Source: a virus. Taken from it: DNA of 30,545 nt. The stretch lies in IMG/VR virus record IMGVR_UViG_3300046001_002907, positions 1 to 30,545 of that record; one strand, written 5' to 3'. This document shows positions 15,691 to 22,248 of the stretch, piece by piece. The position numbers were made by a program, and so were the translations under genes. Position 1 is the stretch's first letter; each line of letters starts with the position of its first letter. The notes under the pieces were generated by a model. It was given only the letters and a program-made list of their open reading frames with translations, did no database searches and had not been told where the DNA came from.

Positions 15691-15724
15691 GAGGGGCTGG
15701 ATTAAACCCCAGCCTCTCATTTTT
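15691..15724 (+). terminator. Intrinsic terminator hairpin after the 604-aa fibre gene
   Basis: GAGGGGCTGG (15691-15700) pairs with CCAGCCTCTC (15709-15718), ten base pairs with one G-U, around an eight-base loop. ATTTTT follows at 15719-15724. It is the most GC-rich non-coding element in the window and the only clear terminator I found. Confidence 0.75.
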
Positions 15725-15738
15725 AAAAAGGAAGTTTT

Positions 15739-17904
15739 ATGGCAAAGAAATTTTTAACTAGTTTAAAGCTAGTTAACCTACCTTCAGATCCTACAAGTGG
15801 ATCCGAGGGAGAACTATATTTCAATAGCTCAGCTTCTGTTGCAAAAATTTATAAAGAAGGCACTTGGTCTGAACTTGGTGCAGGTGGAGGAACGGGTATA
15901 ACCGTATCTACCACAGAACCTCCTTCTCCAAATGAAGGAGATGGCTGGTATAAAAATGATACTGGTGAACTTTATATTTATGATGGAACCTATTGGGTAG
16001 AAGTCAATGGAGTTATCTCATTAACTCAAGAAGAAGTTCAAGACTATGTTGCTCCCTTATTTACATCTTCAACTAATTCAAATGTTATATCAACATATGA
16101 TGATGTTAACAATGTTATTAATTTAAATACTAGTGGATCTTTAGTATCTATTGATTCTATTTCATCCCCAGATTTTATTCAATTTGATACAACTGCAAAT
16201 ATTACTCCAGTAACTGGATTACTTGGATGGGACAGTGTTGAAGGTACATTAAATCTTGGACTATCATCCACAAAACATATACACCTTGGAGAAGAGTCAG
16301 TATACAGAGTAAGAAATTCAACTGGTTCTACAATATCAAAAGGAACTGCCCTGTATGCATCTGGAGTTGAACCAAGTGGAAGAATACAAGTAACTCCATA
16401 TGTAGCAGATGGATCTGTAAGAGAAGTAAGATTTATGGGTCTTGCAACAGAAAGTATTAGTAATGGCATTAACGGATTTGTTCAACATTTTGGATATGTT
16501 AGAGACTTAGATACAAGAGGAACTTCTTCAACTGCAATAAGCGTTGGAGATGAAACCTGGGGTGCTGGAGATATCTTGTATGTTCATCCAACTGTTCCAG
16601 GAAAACTAACAAACGTAAAGCCAACACATGCTGTTGTAGTTGCAATTATTATAATTCGTCATCAAACAACTGGCATTTTATTTGTAAGACCATCAAGTGG
16701 AGGTCATTTAGAAGATATTCACGACATTTTAATTTCTGGATCTGTTCAAAATAATGAATTTTTAGCATATGATTTACCTAGTGGATTATGGATTAATCAA
16801 ACTGCAGATGAAGCAGGGGTATCTTTATCTTCTCATAATCATACTTTAGATAGTCTTTCAAATGTTGAGATAAATTCATTAAATAACGGAGAGGCTATAG
16901 TTTGGAATTCAGCATCAGGTGCTTGGATAAATCAATTAATAGTCTCTGGAGAAGGCGGTGGTGGTGCTACAACCACTGTTTCTGAAACCGCTCCAGTATC
17001 TCCAACACTAGGAGATACTTGGTATAGACAGTCTGACGGATCATTCTTTATTTATGACGGTAGTTACTGGGTAGAGGTAAATGGAATTATTGATGGTTTA
17101 ACTGAAGATCAAGTACAAGACTATGCATCTACATTATTTACACATGGTAATCATTCAAATGTTACAGCTACCTATAATGATACAACTGGTCAAATTATTT
17201 TAAATTCAAGTACTCAAGACTTAAGTTCCTATTTAACGCAATCTTCTGCTTCTACAACTTATCTTACTCAAGCGTCTGCTTCTACGAATTACCTTACTCA
17301 GGCATCTGCTTCTACGAATTACCTTACTCAGGCATCTGCTTCTACAAACTACCTTACTCAGGCATCTGCTTCCACAAACTACCTTACACAGGCATCTGCT
17401 TCTACAAACTACCTTACTCAGACATCTGCTTCCACAAACTACCTTACTCAAGCAGCTGGATCTGCAACTTACTTGACTATTTCCAATCCAGTAATTACTG
17501 GAGTTACATCAATTAATGCAATTGAAGAGTCTATAACATTGGCTGCAACTTCTGCAGGTGGAACAATTGTTTACGATGTATTATCCAATAATGCTATAAC
17601 ATACTATACTTCAAACGCTTCTGCAAACTGGACTTTGAATATTCGTGGTAATTCTGGAACTACTGTTAATTCTATGCTTTCTACTGGTCAATCATTAACT
17701 ATTGCATTTGCAGTTACCAATGGTACAACAGCCTATTACCAAACAGGTCTTCAAATAGATGGATCAGCTGTTACCCCAAAATGGCAAGGTGGGTCTTCTC
17801 CAACAAGTGGAAATGCCAGCTCTATTGACATCTATTCAATCACAATTATTAAAACAGGAAATGCAGCTTTCACTGTTTGGGAATCACAAACTAGATTTGC
17901 ATAA
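15739..17904 (+). CDS. Long tail-fibre shaft protein with decapeptide repeats and shared C-terminal domain
   Basis: A 721-aa protein with an AAGGAAG ribosome site. The N-terminus MAKKFLTSLKLVNLPSD pairs it with the 604-aa fibre. Two copies of the SPxxGDxWYxxxxGxxxxYDG.YWVEVNG module lie at about residues 58-93 and 413-453. The part between (about 130-400) includes HLGEESVYRVRNSTG and GTALYASGVEPSG. Residues about 503-572 are seven decapeptides SASTxYLTQA. From about residue 597 comes the beta domain (IVYDVLSNNAITYYTS, VTPKWQGGSSPTSGN, terminal ESQTRFA), closely matched in the 20159 protein. A glycine-rich adhesin gene follows after 11 bases. The role is a fibre shaft that presents that adhesin. 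Confidence 0.87.
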   Translation: MAKKFLTSLKLVNLPSDPTSGSEGELYFNSSASVAKIYKEGTWSELGAGGGTGITVSTTEPPSPNEGDGWYKNDTGELYIYDGTYWVEVNGVISLTQEEVQDYVAPLFTSSTNSNVISTYDDVNNVINLNTSGSLVSIDSISSPDFIQFDTTANITPVTGLLGWDSVEGTLNLGLSSTKHIHLGEESVYRVRNSTGSTISKGTALYASGVEPSGRIQVTPYVADGSVREVRFMGLATESISNGINGFVQHFGYVRDLDTRGTSSTAISVGDETWGAGDILYVHPTVPGKLTNVKPTHAVVVAIIIIRHQTTGILFVRPSSGGHLEDIHDILISGSVQNNEFLAYDLPSGLWINQTADEAGVSLSSHNHTLDSLSNVEINSLNNGEAIVWNSASGAWINQLIVSGEGGGGATTTVSETAPVSPTLGDTWYRQSDGSFFIYDGSYWVEVNGIIDGLTEDQVQDYASTLFTHGNHSNVTATYNDTTGQIILNSSTQDLSSYLTQSSASTTYLTQASASTNYLTQASASTNYLTQASASTNYLTQASASTNYLTQASASTNYLTQTSASTNYLTQAAGSATYLTISNPVITGVTSINAIEESITLAATSAGGTIVYDVLSNNAITYYTSNASANWTLNIRGNSGTTVNSMLSTGQSLTIAFAVTNGTTAYYQTGLQIDGSAVTPKWQGGSSPTSGNASSIDIYSITIIKTGNAAFTVWESQTRFA
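17245..17454. repeat. Seven 30-bp tandem repeats encoding SASTxYLTQA
   Basis: Seven head-to-tail copies of 30 bases lie in the 721-aa fibre gene, differing mostly at silent positions (for example tct/tcc and act/aca). A half-matching unit stands on each side. Copy number changes would stay in frame and lengthen or shorten the shaft. Confidence 0.92.
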
Positions 17905-17915
17905 GGAGAATAGTC

Positions 17916-18770
17916 ATGCCATTAATATCATCTAGAGGTGGAGCTTCTGCAAGAAGTGCTGGACTTTTTGGTATTGTTCCAATTCCAGTAGAGTACCTTG
18001 TTATAGCTGGTGGTGGTGCTGGAGGTCAAGCTCTTTCCAATGTTTACAATGGCGGTGGCGGTGGTGCTGGTGGATATTTGACTGGAACTATAGGAATTAT
18101 TCCACAAGCTACAAATCCAGTTCAAGTTGGTGGTGCTGGTGGAACTGCTAATACAAATGGTGGAACTTCTATATTTTCAATAATAACAGCCACTGGTGGT
18201 GGTAGAGGATTTGGTCAAGCTAGTGCTGCTCAAAATGGTGGATCTGGTGGTGGTGGTAGCTCAACAGGAGGAAGCTATGGAATATCTTCTCCAGTAACAA
18301 CTCCAGCTCAAGGTTTTCGTGGTGGTATAGGTAGTGGTGTTGGACAGCCTGGTGGTGCTGGTGGTGGTGCTGGTGGCGTAGGTGGAGATGCATCCACTTC
18401 AAGCAATAGTGGAGGAAATGGTGGTCCTGGTGCAACATCTTCAATTACTGGATCAGCTGTAATTCGTGCTGGAGGCGGCGGCGGTGGTGGTCAGTTTATT
18501 GGTGCTGGTGGATCTGGAGGTGGAGGAAATGGTGGTACTAACGGAAGTCTTGGATTTCCTGGAACTGTTTATGGAGCTGCTGGTGGCGGTGGAAATGGAA
18601 TAGGTAGCACTGTTGGTGGCGTTGGTTTTCAAGGAGTTGTTTTTCTAAAGTATCCAGACACTAGAACAATAACTATTGGTGCTGGATTAACTGGAACTAC
18701 TGCTGCACCTTCAGGTGGATTTAAAGTAACAACAATTACAAGTGGAACAGGAACGGTGAGTTTTGCATAA
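17916..18770 (+). CDS. Glycine-rich tail-fibre adhesin, stand-alone type
   Basis: This 284-aa protein starts after a TAAGGAGA ribosome site formed at the previous stop. The N-terminus MPLISSRGGASARSAGLFG matches the adhesin at 20866 (MPFLTTRGTASSRGFGLQG) and, more weakly, the one at 5719. The glycine-rich body starts near residue 27 (VEYLVIAGGGAGG), includes GGAGGYLTGT and many GGGGSGG blocks, and ends with GVVFLKYPD and GTGTVSFA. Near the end the usual SGIVILKYP is altered to FQGVVFLKYP. Its stop overlaps the start of the family A gene at 18770, the same adhesin-then-family-A order as at 6627-8555. Confidence 0.83.
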   Translation: MPLISSRGGASARSAGLFGIVPIPVEYLVIAGGGAGGQALSNVYNGGGGGAGGYLTGTIGIIPQATNPVQVGGAGGTANTNGGTSIFSIITATGGGRGFGQASAAQNGGSGGGGSSTGGSYGISSPVTTPAQGFRGGIGSGVGQPGGAGGGAGGVGGDASTSSNSGGNGGPGATSSITGSAVIRAGGGGGGGQFIGAGGSGGGGNGGTNGSLGFPGTVYGAAGGGGNGIGSTVGGVGFQGVVFLKYPDTRTITIGAGLTGTTAAPSGGFKVTTITSGTGTVSFA

Positions 18771-19135
18771 TGGCACATTACGCATTTTTAGATGAAAATA
18801 ATTTAGTGACTAATGTTATTAAGGGTATTGAAGAAACAGAATTAATTGAAGGGTTATCCCCTGAAGAATGGTATGGAAATTTTCAAGGGCAAAGATGTAT
18901 TCGTACTTCAATAAATAATAGAATAAGAAAGAACTTTGCTGGAATAGGAACTTATTATGATGAAGAAAGAGATGCTTTTATTCCAATTAAACCATTTGAT
19001 TCCTGGCTACTAGACGAAGAAACTTGTCTATGGTATGCACCAGTTGCTATGCCAGAAATTGAAGAGCCATATAGTGGAATATACTATGTGTGGAATGAAG
19101 ACTTATTAAATTGGGAATTAGTAAGTTTTGAATAA
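18770..19135 (+). CDS. Fibre-cluster protein of unknown function, family A (copy 3 of 3)
   Basis: A 121-aa protein starting in a TAATG overlap with the adhesin gene. The sequence runs MAHYAFLDENNLVTNVIKG, SPEEWYGNF, CIRTSINNRIRKNFAGIG, YYDEERDAFIPIKPFDSW and a C-terminal VWNEDLLNWELVSFE. It is highly similar to the copy at 10367. Conserved aromatic positions and the R-K-N-x-A-G-I-G core suggest a defined fold rather than a disordered linker. Coupling to an adhesin gene, here and at 8187, makes an adhesin-specific assembly helper or adaptor the most attractive guess. Nothing in the sequence proves this. Confidence 0.76.
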   Translation: MAHYAFLDENNLVTNVIKGIEETELIEGLSPEEWYGNFQGQRCIRTSINNRIRKNFAGIGTYYDEERDAFIPIKPFDSWLLDEETCLWYAPVAMPEIEEPYSGIYYVWNEDLLNWELVSFE

Positions 19136-19145
19136 ATACCAATCG

Positions 19146-19166
19146 TGGTATAATAATTTAAGGTGA
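19146..19166 (+). promoter_or_regulatory. Extended -10 promoter with short Shine-Dalgarno leader for the 19173 unit
   Basis: TGGTATAAT at 19146-19154 is followed by AAGGTG at about 19160-19165, and the ATG is at 19173. Transcription would begin near 19161, so the ribosome site lies at the 5' end of a leader of about 12 bases. Confidence 0.64.
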
Positions 19167-19172
19167 TTAACT

Positions 19173-19559
19173 ATGGCATTTCCAGGAACATATAATTTTA
19201 ACTACTATGCAGGTGATACTTTTGAGTTTTTTGTATACCCTAAAAATTCTACTGGTGGAGTATTTGATGACCTTTCTAATTACACCGCACTTTTTTTAGT
19301 TGCTACATCTAGAGGTGCATCAGCATCGGCTGCTGCAATACACTCTATTAATAATCCTTTAGATGCTGTGGCAAGTGTTCAAGACGGAGACCACGTTACT
19401 TGCACAATTAAACCAGCTGGGGGTAGAAAATTAACAGCTCCAACATATTTTTATGATCTTCAGATTCAAAATACAAGTGCATCATCATCCTCCTTTGGAA
19501 AAGTTTTTACTCTTTTAACTGGAACAATAAGTGTTACACAAGATGTGGCGGTAACTTAA
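19173..19559 (+). CDS. Beta-sandwich fibre or baseplate-associated protein, family C (copy 2 of 2)
   Basis: A 128-aa protein running YNFNYYAGDTFEFFVYPKNS, LSNYTALFLVATSRG, PTYFYDLQIQ, then LLTGTISVTQDVAVT. The order of elements matches the 114-aa protein at 13025: an early G-D/S-T-F strand, a middle 'YxxxLxV', a 'YDLxI' strand, and a last strand G(T)xxVTxxV. Overall identity is low, so the two copies are old paralogues or independent acquisitions. It begins a four-gene unit, with the next gene two bases downstream. The role is probably a virion attachment domain for the following fibre parts. Confidence 0.7.
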   Translation: MAFPGTYNFNYYAGDTFEFFVYPKNSTGGVFDDLSNYTALFLVATSRGASASAAAIHSINNPLDAVASVQDGDHVTCTIKPAGGRKLTAPTYFYDLQIQNTSASSSSFGKVFTLLTGTISVTQDVAVT

Positions 19560-19560
19560 T

Positions 19561-20157
19561 ATGGCAATAGATACTATTATATCTAATGATGAATTAGTTG
19601 TAGTTGGACCACCTGCCTCAGTATCTGTAAGTGTTGACATTGGTCCACAAGGAGAAAGAGGGTCACAGTTTTACTCTGGTATTGGTCTTCCTACAGCAGC
19701 AGAAAATGTAGCAAGTCTTGTAGATGCAAAAGTAAATGATCTTTACATAAATAGACTTCTTGGTGGAAATTATGGAGTAGTGTATAAATTAAATGCAACT
19801 CCTGGAGGAACCTTATGGCAATCTATATTAAATTTTCAACCAATATCTCATAGCATTCAAAAATTAGTTAATTTTACATCTGGTACTGGATCTATCTCAG
19901 TACCGTTGGCAGATTTTTACTCTACTGCACCAGAAAATTTAGATGCAGAAACAATCCTTGTTCAAGCAACATCAGAATTAAACAATCCAGCATTTGTATC
20001 TGTTTCTAATAAAAATATTGTAAATGTTGGAGATCCTGCTGTTAAAACCTTTATTGCAGAATTAAAAGGTGCACAGCTGTCTTCAGGATCTGTATCTTTA
20101 ATTTCATCGTCTGCAGTTCCTGTAAATTTTTATATAACTGCTGGAGTAGGTGCATAA
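19561..20157 (+). CDS. GPQG-containing fibre-associated protein
   Basis: A 198-aa protein. Residues about 16-36 are ASVSVSVDIGPQGERG, the same beta-then-GPQG layout as the protein at 13369. Next comes FYSGIGLPTAAENV and NDLYINRLLGGNYGVVYKLN, the fibre module with GDFYLN replaced by NDLYIN. Residues about 95-198 are a beta-rich C-terminal region (FTSGTGSISVPLADF, ELNNPAFVSVSNKN, ending FYITAGVGA) with no close match elsewhere in the window. It has no strong ribosome site and probably depends on coupling to the gene two bases upstream. A linker or fibre role follows from parallel gene order with 13025-13842. Confidence 0.72.
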   Translation: MAIDTIISNDELVVVGPPASVSVSVDIGPQGERGSQFYSGIGLPTAAENVASLVDAKVNDLYINRLLGGNYGVVYKLNATPGGTLWQSILNFQPISHSIQKLVNFTSGTGSISVPLADFYSTAPENLDAETILVQATSELNNPAFVSVSNKNIVNVGDPAVKTFIAELKGAQLSSGSVSLISSSAVPVNFYITAGVGA

Positions 20158-20158
20158 G

Positions 20159-20854
20159 GTGGCAGAAAAAATTAGCATTACAAAAAATTTTACTAACAAT
20201 ACCTTTGACACATATGTTCCAGAACTAACAGATAATGCAAATATTCAAGATGCATTTGAACTATTCTATTATGGAAATTCAGATACTGGAGATACAGAAG
20301 GCACTGTAAGTCTTCATAAAAATCTTGTAGCTTTTAATAATAGAATTACTAGCACAGAAGGGTCAATATCTGGTGCAACTGGAGGGATCGTTGGTGTTAC
20401 AAAAACTCAAACTTTAACAAATAAAACTTTAACTTCTCCAAATATTACGGGTACTTCATCAATAGAAGAAATGCAAGAATTTGTTACAGTTGCTGCAACA
20501 GCTACATCTGGAAGTATAAACTATAACATTTTAACAAATCATTCAATTTTATTTCATACAGCAAATGCTACTGGAAATTTTTCAATAAACTTTCGTGGAG
20601 ATGCTTCCACTACTTTAAATAGCATTCTTTCAGTTGGAGAATCTATGACAATAGCATTTTTAGTAACAAATGGAGCAACCGCTTTTTATCAAACTGGACT
20701 TTTGATTGATGGAGTTTCTGTAACTCCAAAATGGCAAAATGGATCAACCCCAACTAGCGGAAATATTAATTCTATTGATATATATTCATATACAATTATT
20801 AAAACAGCATCTGCTACATACACTGTTTTAGCATCACAAACAAAATTTTCATAG
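20159..20854 (+). CDS. Tail-fibre shaft protein with shared C-terminal domain
   Basis: I choose GTG 20159 as the start (231 aa): GGAGTAGG at 20143-20150 is well placed for it, while the earlier GTG at 20150 lies within that site. The N-terminus is MAEKISITKNFTNNTFDTY, then NIQDAFELFYYGNSDTGD. KTQTLTNKTLTSPNITG at about residues 81-98 is a classic fibre element. Residues about 104-231 are the beta domain (INYNILTNHSILFHT, SMTIAFLVTNGATAFYQTG, VTPKWQNGSTPTSGN, ASQTKFS), very close to the end of the 721-aa fibre. The protein is a much shorter shaft carrying the same kind of end domain. A glycine-rich adhesin follows 11 bases downstream. Confidence 0.83.
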   Translation: MAEKISITKNFTNNTFDTYVPELTDNANIQDAFELFYYGNSDTGDTEGTVSLHKNLVAFNNRITSTEGSISGATGGIVGVTKTQTLTNKTLTSPNITGTSSIEEMQEFVTVAATATSGSINYNILTNHSILFHTANATGNFSINFRGDASTTLNSILSVGESMTIAFLVTNGATAFYQTGLLIDGVSVTPKWQNGSTPTSGNINSIDIYSYTIIKTASATYTVLASQTKFS

Positions 20855-20865
20855 GAGATTATTAA

Positions 20866-21894
20866 ATGCCATTTTTAACAACTAGAGGAACAGCATCTTC
20901 AAGAGGATTTGGACTTCAAGGATTAGGTAAAATAAAAGTTGAACATTTAATTGTTGCTGGCGGTGGTGGAGGTGCTGGAGGTTTTCGTAACGGTACTAGC
21001 TATCCACAAGGAATTTCTGTAGGTGGCGGTGGAGGTGCTGGAGGATATCGCTCTAGTGTTGTAGGTGAACTCACTGGTCAACAATTAACTGCAGAACAAA
21101 TATTAGAATTTAATTCTAAAGAAGCTACAACTATTCAAGTTGGAGCTGGAGGTCCTGGTGGTTCTGGTCACGCAAATGGAACAGTTGGTGGGTCTTCATA
21201 TTTTTCTTCAAGAACATCCCTTGGAGGAGGTTTTGGCGGTAGTGCTACTGGCGGTGATGGTGGGTCTGGCGGAGGTGCTGGCTTTTTCCCAACCGCTGGA
21301 GGCTCTCGTTCAGGAGGAGTTGGAGCTACTGGTCAAGGGTTTAATGGAAATTCTGCTGGTAATGAGTATGGCGGTGGAGGTGGTGGAGCACATTCAAGTG
21401 CACCAAGTGGAGTTGCATCTTACACAAAAGGTGCTCGTGGGCTACAATCTTCTATAACTGGAACACTATCTGCATATTCTGGTGGAGGGTGTGGAGGCTC
21501 CCCTGACTATGCTGCAAATAACGTATATGATACAGTAAATCCCGCTGGTGGATTTACACCAACGTCTGCAACAAGCATTTTCTTTGGTGGAGGAATTGCT
21601 GGAGTTAATGCTACTGGTGGAACTGGAGTAGCTAGAACTGGTGGCGGTGGTGGTGGTGCTACGACCAGCATCGTAGGACAAACATACAATGGTGGAGCTG
21701 GTGGATCTGGAATTGTCATAATTAGATATCCTGATTATTGGGGAAATTTAACAATAGGATCTGGACTAAGTTATTTAAATAGCTCTGGCTCAACTATTGC
21801 TGGAAATGGAACTACTGTTGCTCCAACTAATACAACAGCAGGATATAAAATTTATACATTTGTAAGTGGACTTGGATCTATAACATTTCCATAA
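20866..21894 (+). CDS. Glycine-rich tail-fibre adhesin, stand-alone type
   Basis: This 342-aa protein is the longest stand-alone adhesin here, starting after TAGGAGATTATTAA. The N-terminus MPFLTTRGTASSRGFGLQG matches that of 17916. The glycine-rich domain starts near residue 25 (VEHLIVAGGGGGAGG) and has two insertions relative to the others. One is helical (about 66-88, LTGQQLTAEQILEFN). The other is near the end (about 305-325), where an extra strand with SGSTIAGNGTTVAPTN precedes the terminal GLGSITFP. It ends the tail-fibre region; the next gene has a new strong promoter. These insertions may change the tip's binding surface. Confidence 0.83.
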   Translation: MPFLTTRGTASSRGFGLQGLGKIKVEHLIVAGGGGGAGGFRNGTSYPQGISVGGGGGAGGYRSSVVGELTGQQLTAEQILEFNSKEATTIQVGAGGPGGSGHANGTVGGSSYFSSRTSLGGGFGGSATGGDGGSGGGAGFFPTAGGSRSGGVGATGQGFNGNSAGNEYGGGGGGAHSSAPSGVASYTKGARGLQSSITGTLSAYSGGGCGGSPDYAANNVYDTVNPAGGFTPTSATSIFFGGGIAGVNATGGTGVARTGGGGGGATTSIVGQTYNGGAGGSGIVIIRYPDYWGNLTIGSGLSYLNSSGSTIAGNGTTVAPTNTTAGYKIYTFVSGLGSITFP

Positions 21895-21903
21895 AAACAT
21901 TAG

Positions 21904-21956
21904 TTGACAACATATTTAAAATAGTATATAATTTTACTAAGTACTATAGACAGGAG
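21904..21956 (+). promoter_or_regulatory. Consensus promoter and Shine-Dalgarno for the holin-like operon
   Basis: TTGACA (21904-21909), a 17-base spacer and TATAAT (21927-21932) form a perfect consensus promoter for a primary sigma factor. AGGAG at 21952-21956 lies seven bases before the ATG at 21964. It is the only full -35/-10 match in the window. Confidence 0.85.
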
Positions 21957-21963
21957 AAATAAA

Positions 21964-22242
21964 ATGGTACTCAAGTTAACAAAATCACAAAAAGAAATGG
22001 TGCAATCCTATGGTCGCTCATTTCTAGGTGCAGCTCTTGCACTATATATGGCAGGTAATACAGATCCATACACATATCTATATGCTTTAGTAGCTGCCTT
22101 TGCTCCAGTTGCAATTCGTTTCTTTAATAAGAATGATATCGCATTTGGAAAAATTTCTGGAAATTCAACTTCCGAAGAAGTTGCTGCAGAAGTTGTTAAA
22201 GCAGTAAAAAAGACTGCTACAAAAAAGACGCAGAGTAAGTAA
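21964..22242 (+). CDS. Probable holin
   Basis: This 92-aa protein has two hydrophobic segments, about residues 17-32 (RSFLGAALALYMAGNT) and 37-54 (YLYALVAAFAPVAIRFF), separated by a short turn with DP. A polar stretch with NDIAFGK follows, then a Lys/Thr-rich tail (KKTATKKTQSK). This hairpin layout and the AGNTDP turn fit small holin-like proteins of actinobacterial and marine phages. Holins form pores that trigger lysis. It is first after the strongest promoter in the window. No active endolysin is found beside it, so the lysis role rests on topology only. Confidence 0.68.
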   Translation: MVLKLTKSQKEMVQSYGRSFLGAALALYMAGNTDPYTYLYALVAAFAPVAIRFFNKNDIAFGKISGNSTSEEVAAEVVKAVKKTATKKTQSK

Positions 22243-22248
22243 AAACCT

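Noticed and set aside
17233-17451. Minus-strand cysteine/serine/arginine-rich repetitive open frame
   Set aside because: It mirrors the 30-bp repeats of the 721-aa fibre gene; the apparent repeat protein is a by-product of the plus-strand code.
17245-17454. Tandem repeats considered as a CRISPR array
   Set aside because: The 30-base units are directly adjacent without spacers, stay in frame, and encode a shaft decapeptide.
13369-20157. GPQG stretches as true collagen-like fibres
   Set aside because: Only about three Gly-X-Y triplets occur in each protein, too few for a stable collagen helix.
1-21894. A diversity-generating retroelement acting on the fibre tips
   Set aside because: No reverse transcriptase or template/variable repeat pair was found in the window; repetition among adhesins is explained by glycine codons and gene duplication.
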